Made by a program: the position numbers and the translations under genes | Shown: positions 1 to 8,991 of the stretch, piece after piece | Layout of the letters: every line of letters starts with the position of its first letter | How positions within the stretch are numbered: the first letter of the stretch is position 1 | Origin: Cytobacillus firmus | GTDB taxonomy: Bacteria > Bacillota > Bacilli > Bacillales > Cytobacillaceae | DNA length: 64,000 nucleotides | Assembly (NCBI RefSeq): GCF_023612095.1 | Contig: NZ_CP086235.1 | Span: 3,669,501-3,733,500, forward strand | Direction: 5' to 3' | Notes under the pieces: model-generated | What the model saw: only the letters and a program-made list of their open reading frames with translations | Told to the model about the DNA's origin: nothing | Database searches by the model: none

Positions 1-304
1 TCGGCTTTAATTCTGTGTTTTGAAAATGTTTGTGAATGGTCTCAAGCGGCAGATGCCATTGGAATATTTCCGATAAGCGCTCAGCTGCTTTTTCTTTAAG
101 GGAGCCATCCGTTCCGGAAATTAAAAATTCCGGCTGTTCCGTCGTTCCGATTGCTTTTACTTCTGCCACGACCGGCTGACGCTTAAGCATCATAGGCACT
201 TTCACAGATCTATCCTCTATATTAACCTGATTAAGAGGATCGTTCGAAAGCCTGTCCAGTACGAGATCAAAATTATAAGGTCCTTCTACTTGTATCTTTT
301 CCAA
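1..304 (-). CDS. DNA-3-methyladenine glycosylase II, N-terminal part (cut by window edge)
   Basis: Base-excision repair glycosylase of the AlkA/YfjP type, which removes alkylated purines from DNA. Only the N-terminal ~100 residues lie in the window; the gene runs off the left edge. The start of the protein (VEGPYNFDLVLDRLSNDPL) resembles the N-terminal domain of B. subtilis YfjP, and YfjP is likewise close to pdaA in B. subtilis. I chose the TTG at 304 because an AAAGGACGG ribosome site sits 7 bases before it; the in-frame ATG at 325 has only a poorly spaced GGGG. The HhH-GPD catalytic domain is outside the window, so family assignment rests on the N-terminus and synteny. Confidence 0.75.
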   Translation of the reverse strand, partial: MEKIQVEGPYNFDLVLDRLSNDPLNQVNIEDRSVKVPMMLKRQPVVAEVKAIGTTEQPEFLISGTDGSLKEKAAERLSEIFQWHLPLETIHKHFQNTELKP

Positions 305-428
305 GAAGAATCCGTCCTTTATCATTTTCCCCGATTATAGCATTTTTTCGCTAAAATTGTTTACCTATGCAAAAATAGACCCTGACGAGCCGGGTCTATT
401 TCTGCGATCATTGTATTTCTGCCAAACT

Positions 429-1220
429 TCAGTACAGCATCTGCTCCCCAATCGCCTGCTCCCATGTCAAGTCGTCAAGGCTCTTAAACGTGTACCCGCG
501 CTTTTTCAGATCCTGAATGGCTTTTTCAAGTGCATCGGCATTGTCCTTTGAGACTGTGTGCAGAAGCAGAATACAGCCAGGGTGGATCTGGCGCATAATA
601 TTGTCATAAGAATACTGCCAGCCCTTCTGCCGGTCAGTATGCCAGTCTACAAAAGCAAGTGACCAGAATACATGCGTGTAGCCTTCCTTTTTAGCAAGAG
701 CCAATGTACGTTCACTGAATATCCCGCGCGGCGGCCGCAGATAAGCCATTTGCTTAACACCAGTCAGCTTTTCGGTTTCAGCACGGACCATTTCGAGCTC
801 TTTGATAAATTTCTCATCGCTCACTCTGGTCATATCAGGGTGATGCCAGGAATGATTGCCAATGATATGCCCTTCAGCCGCCATCCTCTTGACGAGATCG
901 GGTGCGCTTTTTAAATAATGGCCTGTTACAAAAAAGGCAGCAGGGACCTTTTCCTTTTTTAAAACGTCCAGGACCTGCCCGGTATAGCCGTTTTCATATC
1001 CATTATCAAATGTTAAATAGATCTCCTTTTTGCTTGTATCGCCTTTATAATAAGAGCCATGCCGTTCAAGCAGCGAATCGAGCGGCTTGCCTGCTTCAGC
1101 GGGCACCTCATTTTTTGCTTTTTTAAATCCCCAATGAACCGGCGAGTTGCCGTAGTTTGCATAAGCTGTTCCGGAAAAAAACAGAATAAATACACTCAGG
1201 AAGATACTTAATTTTTTCAT
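429..1220 (-). CDS. pdaA: PdaA, delta-lactam-biosynthetic de-N-acetylase (spore cortex)
   Basis: Polysaccharide deacetylase that removes the acetyl group from N-acetylmuramic acid during sporulation, a step needed to make the muramic delta-lactam of the spore cortex. The 263-residue protein has an N-terminal signal peptide (about residues 1-21) and the NodB domain motifs TFDNG (70-74, the PdaA-type variant of TFDDG), HSWHH (123-127) and RPPRG (162-166). The start at 1220 follows GGAGGAGC with good spacing; an upstream in-frame start at 1271 would add 17 residues ahead of the signal peptide and has no such site. It lies next to the yfjP-like gene as in B. subtilis. Confidence 0.95.
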   Translation of the reverse strand: MKKLSIFLSVFILFFSGTAYANYGNSPVHWGFKKAKNEVPAEAGKPLDSLLERHGSYYKGDTSKKEIYLTFDNGYENGYTGQVLDVLKKEKVPAAFFVTGHYLKSAPDLVKRMAAEGHIIGNHSWHHPDMTRVSDEKFIKELEMVRAETEKLTGVKQMAYLRPPRGIFSERTLALAKKEGYTHVFWSLAFVDWHTDRQKGWQYSYDNIMRQIHPGCILLLHTVSKDNADALEKAIQDLKKRGYTFKSLDDLTWEQAIGEQMLY

Positions 1221-1304
1221 CTGAGCTCCTCCAATATTTTTTCTTAGTGTTTGTGAATGAAAAAAAAACATTCACAGGGCCGGCTGGCAAAAATGCACAA
1301 AAAA

Positions 1305-1328
1305 GAGAGACCGCAAGCAGCCTCTCTC
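1305..1328 (-). terminator. Terminator of the fumarase gene
   Basis: On the minus strand a GAGAG/CTCTC-based hairpin is followed by a run of six T, ten bases after the fumarase stop codon. Confidence 0.75.
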
Positions 1329-1337
1329 GTTCCTCTA

Positions 1338-2891
1338 TTAAAATACACGCTCTTTAAACCCAGCCAGTTTCTCAAGTGAAGATTTATCGACATCACGATG
1401 AAGGCTGTTGCCGTGGGAATCCATTGTCACCACTGCGGTAAAGCCTTCAACCTTAAGGTGCCACATAGCTTCAGGAATGCCGAATTCCATCAGGTCCACA
1501 CCTTCAACAGACTTGATGCAATCTGCGTAATATTGTGCAGCCCCTCCGATTGCATTTAAGTAAACGCCGCCATGCTCCTGAAGTGCTGCCAATGTTTTCG
1601 GCCCCATACCGCCTTTTCCGATTACAGCACGGATGCCAAACTTTTTCATGATGTCACCCTGATATGGCTCCTCACGGATACTTGTAGTCGGACCGGCTGC
1701 TTTCACATGCCACTGGCCGTCTTCATCCTTCATCATAACCGGACCGCAGTGATAAATAACCTGTCCATTAAGGTCAACTGGAGCATCATGATCAATCAAG
1801 TGGTGGTGGATGGCGTCGCGTCCCGTGTACATCATGCCGTTGATTTGAACGACATCTCCGACCTTAAGACCGCGAATCTGTTCTTCCGTGATCGGCGCCT
1901 GCAAGGTCACAATGTTTGTTTTCTCTGCTGTTTCAGCAGCTGCCGCAGTCTCAAGCTCAGCTTCAGTTGCACCAAATTCGATGTGCTCGCCTTCCTGGTA
2001 CATCCATTCATTAATTTCGCCTGTTTCCATGCTGATTTCAACACCAAGACGGCGGAACGCCCAGCAATTATAGGCAACAGATACGAAGAAGCTTGCCGGA
2101 ATGCGGTTCATCACACCGACTTTACAGCCTAGAAGTGTTGTTTCCCCGCCGAAGCCCATTGTTCCGATGCCAAGCTCATTGGCATTTTCCATCACATAGT
2201 CTTCAAGCTTGCGAAGATCTTCATCAGTGTTCACATCATCTACAGAACGGAACAGCTGCTCTTTTGCCAGGTCGTAGCCTGAAGAGCGGTCTCCCCCGAT
2301 TCCCACACCGATGAAACCGGCGCTGCAACCTTGTCCCTGGGCCTGGTATACAGAGTGCATGATGCACTTGCGGATTCCATCCAGGTCACGTCCAGCGCGG
2401 CCAAGGCCGTCAAGTTCACAAGGAAGGCTGTATTGGATATTTTTATTTTCACAGCCGCCACCTTTTAGAATCAGGCGTGCGTCAATATAGTCTTTTTCCC
2501 ATTGCTCGAATTTTATAACGGGAGTGCCAAAGCCAAGGTTATCACCACTGTTGGCGCCAGTTAAAGAATCAACAGAGTTCGGGCGAAGCTTTCCATCCTT
2601 GGTAGCCTGGGCAATCGCGTTTTTGATTGCTTCCTTCATGACCAGCTGGTTCGCACCGACAGGCGTCTTGATTTTGAATGTCGGCAAGCCGGTATCCTGG
2701 CAGATTGGCGACACATTGTCATCAGCCATTTTAATATTATTTGTAATCGTATCCAGGCTCATCGCCGCTCTCGTGCCGGCATTTTCTCTTTCTTTCGCTG
2801 ATTTAATCGCACGGCGCACGTCACGCGGAAGATTCGTGGATGTCTGAACAATCAGCTGATACATGCTTTCCTGAAATTTGTCGATATTCAT
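1338..2891 (-). CDS. fumA: Class I (iron-sulfur) fumarate hydratase
   Basis: Interconverts fumarate and L-malate in the TCA cycle in the cytoplasm. The 517 residues have the two-part class I layout: an N-terminal alpha domain (about 1-300) and a C-terminal beta domain (about 330-517). Likely [4Fe-4S] ligands are Cys64 in ICQDTG, Cys189 in GQGCSAG and Cys276 in YNCWAF, assigned by family position. B. subtilis uses the unrelated class II enzyme CitG, so an oxygen-sensitive class I enzyme is a lineage feature here. The ATG follows an AGGGAAGGGG region. The gene is monocistronic, with its own terminator. Confidence 0.95.
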   Translation of the reverse strand: MNIDKFQESMYQLIVQTSTNLPRDVRRAIKSAKERENAGTRAAMSLDTITNNIKMADDNVSPICQDTGLPTFKIKTPVGANQLVMKEAIKNAIAQATKDGKLRPNSVDSLTGANSGDNLGFGTPVIKFEQWEKDYIDARLILKGGGCENKNIQYSLPCELDGLGRAGRDLDGIRKCIMHSVYQAQGQGCSAGFIGVGIGGDRSSGYDLAKEQLFRSVDDVNTDEDLRKLEDYVMENANELGIGTMGFGGETTLLGCKVGVMNRIPASFFVSVAYNCWAFRRLGVEISMETGEINEWMYQEGEHIEFGATEAELETAAAAETAEKTNIVTLQAPITEEQIRGLKVGDVVQINGMMYTGRDAIHHHLIDHDAPVDLNGQVIYHCGPVMMKDEDGQWHVKAAGPTTSIREEPYQGDIMKKFGIRAVIGKGGMGPKTLAALQEHGGVYLNAIGGAAQYYADCIKSVEGVDLMEFGIPEAMWHLKVEGFTAVVTMDSHGNSLHRDVDKSSLEKLAGFKERVF

Positions 2892-3048
2892 TGCTTTAGT
2901 CCCCTTCCCTTTGCTCCCTATATCGCTATATCTTTTATGAAAATTATAATTATTAATCGTCTACCATTATACTCCTATCTGAAGTGTATTTAAAGATAAA
3001 GGTTGCAATCGTTTACAGGGTGAAAAAGGAATTTTCCGCAAAAAAAAA

Positions 3049-3062
3049 GAGCCCTCAGGCTC
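3049..3062 (-). terminator. Terminator of the SE1561-family gene
   Basis: Minus-strand hairpin GAGCC-TGAG-GGCTC followed by eight T, directly after the stop codon at 3069. Confidence 0.85.
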
Positions 3063-3068
3063 CTATTG

Positions 3069-3251
3069 TTAATCGCGGTTATTAAATTCACGGCATTTGG
3101 ATTCGAGGTCATCGATCATTTCAATCAGACGGTCGATGTCTTCGATTTCAGTGTCTTCCGGCTCAATAGCTTCCAGTACGTCCAGGAACATATTTAAGCG
3201 CTGCTTTAGAAAAGTAACTTGTGAATTTTTATCTTGAATCGGACTGCCCAA
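3069..3251 (-). CDS. SE1561 family protein (small acidic, unknown function)
   Basis: A 60-residue acidic helical protein with a DxExxDID-rich middle, matching my memory of the SE1561 family of Bacillales (length ~60, conserved LKQRL..FL and EDIDRL). No function is known. The start codon is TTG at 3251, decided by AAAGGAGAG seven bases upstream. Monocistronic, with a terminator right behind it. Confidence 0.75.
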   Translation of the reverse strand: MGSPIQDKNSQVTFLKQRLNMFLDVLEAIEPEDTEIEDIDRLIEMIDDLESKCREFNNRD

Positions 3252-3429
3252 AAACGTTCTCTCCTTTCGTCTCGATTACATCCTACATGAAATCTGTTGT
3301 TTCAGCAAATAAGTATTTTTACTTAATATACCCGTCAATGCTGCCCTGCAACATGAAAATGAATAAAAAATCGTCCGTTTACTGTCTTCCTTTAAAAGGA
3401 ATAGACACTATATAGAAGGGAGGCAAACC

Positions 3430-3912
3430 ATGCTTTTTTCCAGCTGGCAGGACATATGGAGAGTTCTCTCGATTGGGGCAATGAGTTATATATTCCTCGT
3501 TATATTCCTAAGGATAGCAGGAAAGAGAACGTTAACCAAAATGAATGCATTTGATTTAGTGGTGACAGTTGCCATCGGCTCTACCCTTGCCACTATATTC
3601 CTTAATAAACAGGTATCACTTGCCGAAGGGCTGACTGCTTATGTTCTTTTGATCAGCCTTCAGTATATCGTTTCCTGGCTATCTCTTCATTCAGCCAAAT
3701 TCAATAAGCTCATAAAAGCCAGTCCAGAACTTCTCTATTATAAAGGCCATTTCGTTGAATCGGCTTTAAAAGAGAACAGGGTTTTACAATCAGAAGTGCT
3801 GCAGGCAGTGCGCTCCGGCGGTCATTCCTCAATGGATGAAATTGAAGCGGTTGTGTTTGAAACTGACGGCAGTATGTCAGCATTCAAAGGAGCAGTTCAA
3901 CCAGTACGATGA
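3430..3912 (+). CDS. DUF421 domain membrane protein (YetF/YrbG-like)
   Basis: A 160-residue protein with two or three hydrophobic segments in the first ~85 residues (including the RIAGKRTLTKMNAFDL loop typical of DUF421) and a soluble C-terminal part. Bacillus spores carry related proteins (SpoVA-cluster YetF, YdfR, YkjA). This copy is shorter than the ~210-230 residues usual for the family and has only one soluble subdomain. The start follows GAAGGGAGG with 6-base spacing. Function is unknown; the family call rests on the conserved GKRTL motif and the VAIGSTLA segment. Confidence 0.85.
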   Translation: MLFSSWQDIWRVLSIGAMSYIFLVIFLRIAGKRTLTKMNAFDLVVTVAIGSTLATIFLNKQVSLAEGLTAYVLLISLQYIVSWLSLHSAKFNKLIKASPELLYYKGHFVESALKENRVLQSEVLQAVRSGGHSSMDEIEAVVFETDGSMSAFKGAVQPVR

Positions 3913-3941
3913 GCACCCTTTCTGATATTGCCCATAAGAAA

Positions 3942-3966
3942 AGCTGATGCCAAAACGGCATCAGCT
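3942..3966. terminator. Bidirectional terminator between DUF421 gene and ggt
   Basis: Perfect 10-bp stem (AGCTGATGCC / GGCATCAGCT) with a 5-base loop and T-rich flanks on both strands. It covers the TGA stop of the convergent glutamyltransferase gene. Confidence 0.9.
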
Positions 3967-5667
3967 CTTTATTTGCTCCTCAGTAATTCCGGCTGCCTTC
4001 CCTTCACGGCTTGAGTCAGCCGCTCCATATAAACGGCCTATCTCCCGGTCGATTTGGATAGCCTGTACATTTCCGATCCGGCTTGGCTTATCTCCAAATT
4101 CATACCCCATGGACTCCATTTCTCCCTTGGATTCCATGCTGATGCCCGGCTCCCACTCAATAAGAGGGCCTGTTGTGGCAAAGATCCGGGGCTCTTCAAT
4201 CGCTTCCTTTAAATTCATGTTATGATCAATAACATTCACAATCGTCTGAAAAACCGAGCCGATAATGGTCGGCCCGCCTGGAGAACCAAGGGTCAGGACT
4301 GGCTGATCATCCTTAAACAAAATCGTCGGGCTCTTACAGCTGACCGGCCTTTTGTCCGGTTTTGGTTCATTGATGCCGCCAGGGTTGGCATCAAAGTCTG
4401 TCAGCTCATTGTTTAATAAAAATCCGTATCCCTTTACCATAATACCTGAGCCAAACGGGTGCTCAACGGTTGAGGTACACGCAGCAATATTGCCCCATTG
4501 ATCGACAACCGTGAAATGCGTCGTTTCACTTTTCTCTAAATCATCCGGCTGGCGGATAATCTGCTTTGGTTCGCCCTCCTGGTATTTCCATGGGTTCCCA
4601 AAATCGATGGCATCATTTCTTCTTTTAAAATTAATGGCTTTGACCCTTTCAGCAATATAATCATCGTGAAGCAGCCCTTCAATCGGGAGATCTGAAAATT
4701 CCGGATCACCTGAATAGGCAACTTTGTCTGCAAAAGCCAATCGCATGGCTTCCGTAATCAGATAGTACTTCTCCCAGGACTTTGGATCATATTGGCTTAA
4801 TTCAAACTTCTCCAGGATTTTCAGAATTTGGATGACGGTCACACCGCCTGCACTCGGCGGAGCGGATGAAGCAATCTTATAGCCTTTATACTCGCCCCAT
4901 ATCGGTTCATCAATCGTAAGCCTGTAATCCTTCAGGTCCTCAAGCGTCATAAAGCCGCCTTCTTCTTCAAGACTTTTTACAATTGCTTCAGCGATCTCCC
5001 CTTCGTAAAAAGAAGAAATTCCTTCTTTTTGCAGGATCCGGAATGTCTTCGCTAAGTGCTCCTTAACAAGACTGTCCCCTTCCTTCAGTGTTTTGCCATC
5101 AGGGAAATAGAAAGCTTTAGCCTCTTCTCCAAGTCTGTAATGAAAGTTCTGAAGTGCTTCCTCCATCACCCAGTTCACTTCCACACCGCTCTCAGCAGCT
5201 TCGATTGCCGGCTGGATCAGATCGGCTAACGGCTTGGATCCGTGCTCCTCAAGAGCTGTATCAAAAGCCTTTAAGATACCCGGAATGCCCACCGCTGACC
5301 CATGAGTAGAGCGTTTGCGAAAATCGATTACTTCCCCGTTGTCATCAAGGAACATCTCAGGATGCACGCCTTTTGGCGCCCGTGTGTGGCCATCATATAT
5401 TTTTACATCTTTCTTTTTATTGTCGTATACCATTAAAAACCCGCTTCCGCCAATGCCTGTCATCATTGGTTCTACGACATTAAGAGCAAATTGAATGGCT
5501 GCTGCAGCATCTACTGCATTGCCGCCTTCCCGCAATATTTTTTCACCAATATCTGTGGCAACTGAATGAGGACTGACGACCATCCCCGCAGTACCAACAG
5601 CCGTTTCTCTTTCGTGTGATTGTTTTTCCATATCATTTGATAATGATTTCCCTCGTCTATAACCCAT
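3961..5667 (-). CDS. Gamma-glutamyltransferase (YwrD-like)
   Basis: Gamma-glutamyltranspeptidase family (T03) enzyme that cleaves glutathione or polyglutamate-type bonds and self-processes into two subunits. The 568-residue protein has the autocleavage site at SETTHF, so Thr382 should be the new N-terminal nucleophile, and the oxyanion motif GSPGG at 461-465. There is no signal peptide: the chosen start (5667, GGAGG seven bases upstream) gives a hydrophilic N-terminus, as in B. subtilis YwrD and unlike the secreted Ggt. An ATG at 5736 would add 23 residues but has no comparable ribosome site. The substrate cannot be told from sequence. Confidence 0.9.
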   Translation of the reverse strand: MGYRRGKSLSNDMEKQSHERETAVGTAGMVVSPHSVATDIGEKILREGGNAVDAAAAIQFALNVVEPMMTGIGGSGFLMVYDNKKKDVKIYDGHTRAPKGVHPEMFLDDNGEVIDFRKRSTHGSAVGIPGILKAFDTALEEHGSKPLADLIQPAIEAAESGVEVNWVMEEALQNFHYRLGEEAKAFYFPDGKTLKEGDSLVKEHLAKTFRILQKEGISSFYEGEIAEAIVKSLEEEGGFMTLEDLKDYRLTIDEPIWGEYKGYKIASSAPPSAGGVTVIQILKILEKFELSQYDPKSWEKYYLITEAMRLAFADKVAYSGDPEFSDLPIEGLLHDDYIAERVKAINFKRRNDAIDFGNPWKYQEGEPKQIIRQPDDLEKSETTHFTVVDQWGNIAACTSTVEHPFGSGIMVKGYGFLLNNELTDFDANPGGINEPKPDKRPVSCKSPTILFKDDQPVLTLGSPGGPTIIGSVFQTIVNVIDHNMNLKEAIEEPRIFATTGPLIEWEPGISMESKGEMESMGYEFGDKPSRIGNVQAIQIDREIGRLYGAADSSREGKAAGITEEQIKS

Positions 5668-5763
5668 AATGTAACCTCCAAAAATTGTCCTGTACCTATA
5701 ATTAAGGGTTACCCCCGCCGCCGATTTATAAAACAACCATCATTAGGAAAAAAACCAATAAAA

Positions 5764-5791
5764 AATCCTCCACTCCTAAGAGCAGAGGATT
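5764..5791 (-). terminator. Terminator of YtxH-domain gene
   Basis: Minus-strand stem AATCCTC(TGCTC)/(GAGTG)GAGGATT followed by T6, about 14 bases after the stop. Confidence 0.85.
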
Positions 5792-5804
5792 TTCATATCA
5801 TCTA

Positions 5805-6434
5805 TTAAAGGTTATTGCTGTTTTTTTGAGTCTCAGGGCTATAGGTAACTGCACTTTCACCGCGCTCTGCCGGGAAAGCAGTATTTGTGCTGCTCACTGC
5901 GCCTGTACCTTGATAGTTTGAGCCTGTGGAAGTTCCACTGTTTTCAACAGGGTTTTCCATTAACTCCGAGCCAGCCTCTTTCACTTTTGAACCGATATCA
6001 GCCAGCTCGCTTTTTGCATCCTTCGCTGTTGACATAGCATCGGTTGACACTTCCTTCACCACATCCATGTTGCCGAAAACATCTTCATTCACGCGCTGAT
6101 ATAAACTCTGTGCGTCTTTAATGGCATCTTTCAGGGTATTGGAAGCACTCTTGAATTGATTAATCATGTTTTCCTTTACATCACCGGGATTTTCCCTTAC
6201 TTCTGAAATGAGATTGGCTGAAGAATCCTTAAGATCCATCGCTTTCGTTTTCATTTTCGTTCTTGTTGAGGTATCAAGCATAGCTAAGGCACCGCCAATA
6301 ATACCGCCAATCACAATCCCTTTCATCAGCTTGCTGTTTTGTCCATTATCATAATTCATGTCCATATCCTGACCGTAATCAGACCTCAAAGCAGTTGTTG
6401 TGTTTGAAGTATTATAAGTGTTATTCTGTTCCAT
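5805..6434 (-). CDS. YtxH domain-containing general stress protein
   Basis: A 209-residue protein with one short glycine-rich membrane segment (around residues 38-56, GIVIGGIIGGALAML) followed by a long helical, Lys/Asp/Ser-rich tail, the YtxH layout (compare LEA-like stress proteins). The ATG at 6434 lies 8 bases from AGGAGG; another ATG at 6440 is only 2 bases from it. A strong SigB-type promoter lies about 50 bases upstream, in keeping with B. subtilis ytxGHJ being general-stress genes. A second YtxH-like protein occurs at 16422. Confidence 0.85.
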   Translation of the reverse strand: MEQNNTYNTSNTTTALRSDYGQDMDMNYDNGQNSKLMKGIVIGGIIGGALAMLDTSTRTKMKTKAMDLKDSSANLISEVRENPGDVKENMINQFKSASNTLKDAIKDAQSLYQRVNEDVFGNMDVVKEVSTDAMSTAKDAKSELADIGSKVKEAGSELMENPVENSGTSTGSNYQGTGAVSSTNTAFPAERGESAVTYSPETQKNSNNL

Positions 6435-6486
6435 GTTCATATCCTCCTCTTTAGTTAAAAAGTGTTTCTCGTTTGATATTGGATTA

Positions 6487-6511
6487 ATTCCCGCAGGAGG
6501 AGAAATTAAAC
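6487..6511 (-). promoter_or_regulatory. SigB-type promoter of YtxH gene
   Basis: GTTTAA, 13-base spacer, GGGAAT on the minus strand, upstream of the start at 6434. It matches the general-stress consensus GTTTAA-N12-15-GGGTAT at 11 of 12 bases. Confidence 0.75.
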
Positions 6512-6605
6512 GTAATAATGTCATTTTTAGTCCAAACTATCGATTGACAATAGATACCAAAGACTAAATAATGACAAAGGACTTAGATTTTTTAAGGAGA
6601 TACAT

Positions 6606-7721
6606 ATGAAAACACAACTTTCACGCATTACACCGGAATATGATCCATGGGAAGCTTATTCCGACATCGATCAGCACGGAAAAATGGTGCTTTCAAATAT
6701 TGAATTTACCACAACAGTCTTATGCAATATGCGCTGCGAACACTGTGCTGTCGGCTATACCCTTCAGCCCAAAGATCCTGACGCATTGCCAATCGATCTG
6801 CTTTTGAAAAGGCTGAATGAAATTCCTCTTTTAAGATCACTGAGCATAACAGGCGGGGAGCCGATGCTTTCCAAAAAGTCGGTTGAAAATTATGTTGCGC
6901 CGCTTTTGCGCTACGCACACAACAGAGGGGTCAGAACACAGATTAATTCAAATCTGACGCTTGAGTTAGCCCGTTATGAAAAAATCATTCCTTATTTGGA
7001 TGTCCTTCATATATCTCATAACTGGGGAACGGAGGAGGACTTCATTGAAGGCGGCTTTGCGATGATGGAACGAAAGCCGACAATAGAGCAGCGCCAGCGC
7101 CTTTTTTACAGGATGATTGAAAACAGCAGGGAACTCGTAAAAGCGGGGGTAATGGTTTCCGCTGAAACCATGCTTAATAAACGGACATTGCCTTATCTTG
7201 AGAACATCCATAAACAGATTACGGAAGAAATGAATTGTCAGCGTCATGAGGTGCATCCTATGTACCCCTCAGACTTCGCCTCCTCATTAGAAACATTAAC
7301 TCTTGAAGAAATGCGTTCAGCCATCCATCATCTGCTCGATGTCCGGAATGAGGATACCTGGATGCTGTTTGGCACCCTGCCCTTTTATGCCTGCAGCAGC
7401 GAGAAGGAAGACATGGAGCTTCTAAGAAGACTGCACTCATCCAAAAATGTGACGGTCCGAAATGATCCTGACGGAAGATCACGTCTGAATGTTAATATTT
7501 TCACGGGTGATGTCATTGTCACTGACTTTGGCGATACACCACCGCTTGGGAATATCCAGACCGATCAGCTTGAGGATATTTATCAGAAGTGGAGCAGAAC
7601 GGACCTTGCCGATTCACTGAACTGTCATTGTGCCGGTGTTAAATGCCTGGGCCCTAACGTTCTTGTGAAGAACAGCTATTATAAAGAAACAAATTTTAAG
7701 ACGAGACGCTCGAATATCTAA
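6606..7721 (+). CDS. yfkAB: YfkAB, radical SAM protein with C-terminal CxCxxxxC motif
   Basis: Radical S-adenosylmethionine enzyme of unknown substrate. The cluster-binding CxxxCxxC is at C40, C44 and C47, the GGEP motif is around residues 82-85, and the family's second cysteine motif CxCxxxxC is at C340, C342 and C347. Length 371, in line with the fused YfkA-YfkB form. GGAG is 8 bases before the ATG. Downstream, convergent, is yfkD, as in B. subtilis. Confidence 0.93.
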   Translation: MKTQLSRITPEYDPWEAYSDIDQHGKMVLSNIEFTTTVLCNMRCEHCAVGYTLQPKDPDALPIDLLLKRLNEIPLLRSLSITGGEPMLSKKSVENYVAPLLRYAHNRGVRTQINSNLTLELARYEKIIPYLDVLHISHNWGTEEDFIEGGFAMMERKPTIEQRQRLFYRMIENSRELVKAGVMVSAETMLNKRTLPYLENIHKQITEEMNCQRHEVHPMYPSDFASSLETLTLEEMRSAIHHLLDVRNEDTWMLFGTLPFYACSSEKEDMELLRRLHSSKNVTVRNDPDGRSRLNVNIFTGDVIVTDFGDTPPLGNIQTDQLEDIYQKWSRTDLADSLNCHCAGVKCLGPNVLVKNSYYKETNFKTRRSNI

Positions 7722-7722
7722 A

Positions 7723-7760
7723 AAAATCAGCCAGCCCCGGATATTGGGCTGGCTGATTTT
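7723..7760. terminator. Bidirectional terminator between yfkAB and yfkD
   Basis: Perfect 15-bp stem AAAATCAGCCAGCCC / GGGCTGGCTGATTTT with an 8-base loop, between two convergent stop codons. Confidence 0.92.
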
Positions 7761-8581
7761 TATCTCGGCCTTTCCGAAACAACAAACCCGAATGTCACAT
7801 GATCCTGAATCGGAATCCAGGCACCTATTCCCTGTGAAGTGACATTCTTAATGACGATCATTTTTTTGCTGCCTTTCAGCATCAAATACACTTCTCCATA
7901 CGTGACTTTCCCCTTTTCATTGATGGCAGGAGCATAGCCGTATAGATAGCCTAATCTTTTAGGCGGAATATTATAGATATGATCCTTTTTGGTGCCTGCG
8001 CCGATAATCGTTTCAAAAGCAAGCGGCAGACCTGATTTCTCCATGGCTTTGAGGAGCATCATCTTTTTAACATCCTCTGCATTGGGAACCTTGGCAGTAA
8101 GTCCCCCGCGGACAACCTTCTGGGCTTCCTGCACATAATGAATCTGGTATGGCGCCTTGCCGCCCCGGTTATCAAAATAATTCGTGTTAATCCGCTGATA
8201 TTCCCAATTAGGGGAGGTTTCGGCCGACTCATAATTTAACGGCCACTGACCGAGATAGACGATCGCTCTATAGCCAAGCGCGAACGGAGTGCTGCTGACA
8301 GAGGTTTCATTCAGCATCCGGATGAGATCCGGATTTTCGATCGTAACCTTCGATGAGTCAATGAGCTGCTGAGTTAATTCGCTCGGCTGCAGTGTCGGCA
8401 TATCCTGCGCAGGGTTCGGATACGTATTTTCCTTCGTTACATTCAGCACCGAATTAGGGATAGTGATTGCTTTCGGCGGCTGTTTAGCCGGCTTCTCAGC
8501 CCCTTTCTGCGCTTCTGCGGCCGGATGGAATGACAGCAATAGTATAAGACCTAAAAAAAGAATGCTTACGTATTTTTTCAT
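7760..8581 (-). CDS. yfkD: YfkD family secreted protein
   Basis: 273-residue exported protein with a Sec signal peptide (residues 1-24, cleavage after AEA) and no lipobox. The mature part is rich in polar residues and matches the B. subtilis YfkD family in length and position next to yfkAB. No enzymatic motif was recognised and the function is unknown. Confidence 0.88.
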   Translation of the reverse strand: MKKYVSILFLGLILLLSFHPAAEAQKGAEKPAKQPPKAITIPNSVLNVTKENTYPNPAQDMPTLQPSELTQQLIDSSKVTIENPDLIRMLNETSVSSTPFALGYRAIVYLGQWPLNYESAETSPNWEYQRINTNYFDNRGGKAPYQIHYVQEAQKVVRGGLTAKVPNAEDVKKMMLLKAMEKSGLPLAFETIIGAGTKKDHIYNIPPKRLGYLYGYAPAINEKGKVTYGEVYLMLKGSKKMIVIKNVTSQGIGAWIPIQDHVTFGFVVSERPR

Positions 8582-8716
8582 GATGTCTTTCTCCTTTCAA
8601 GTCACAATCTTTTTAGGGTTGATATTAGTTTTTTCGGAGAAAGCGGATATTATCCCTCCCATGAAAAATAAGCTTTGTTTCGATTTTTTTGTAACAAAAT
8701 TGTAAAAATCAGAATA

Positions 8717-8745
8717 TTTACAAATATCAATTAATGGTTTATAAT
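8717..8745 (+). promoter_or_regulatory. Strong SigA promoter in the yfkD-cax intergenic region
   Basis: TTTACA, 17-base spacer, TATAAT. It drives a ~230-nt transcript ending at the terminator at 8953-8982. It does not read into any annotated large gene. Confidence 0.8.
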
Positions 8746-8876
8746 GAAATTACTAAATTAAAGGAGGGCAGTGGAAATCAACCCCACTACTATGTAAAAG
8801 GAGGAGAATCGTTTTTTTGTTAAGTCATCTGCAAGTCAGGTTAATGATCCAAAATCAGCATGAAGGTTGGTGATCA

Positions 8877-8954
8877 ATGACAGAAAGCGAACAGAACCAT
8901 TCTCTGAAAAAACATAATCCTTTAAGAAAAGTACTTAAATACCCATATAAATAA
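8877..8954 (+). CDS. Candidate 25-residue peptide in a short transcript
   Basis: ATG at 8877 to TAA at 8952-8954 encodes a basic 25-residue peptide (starts MTESEQNH, ends KYPYK) and stops at the base of a terminator. A weak GGTTGGTG lies upstream. A second tiny frame starts near 8820 at TTG, behind AAAAGGAGGAG, and ends (TGA) a few bases before this ATG, so the two could be translationally coupled. No homologue is known to me. The promoter and terminator make the transcript credible, the peptide less so; it may be a regulatory RNA instead. Confidence 0.4.
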   Translation: MTESEQNHSLKKHNPLRKVLKYPYK

Positions 8955-8982
8955 CCGGCCCTGAGATTTTTCAGAGCCGGTT
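8953..8982. terminator. Bidirectional terminator
   Basis: AACCGGC..CTGA / TCAG..GCCGGTT stem with a TTTTCTGTTT tail on plus. It closes the short plus transcript and the cax gene on minus. Confidence 0.85.
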
Positions 8983-8991
8983 TTCTGTTTG

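Noticed and set aside
1572..2132. 186-codon frame antisense to fumarase
   Set aside because: Shadow of a strongly conserved gene on the other strand; no ribosome site.
8740..8990. Manganese (yybP-ykoY) or other known metal riboswitch for the Ca2+ antiporter
   Set aside because: The antiporter is on the opposite strand, and the yybP-ykoY core motifs were not found.
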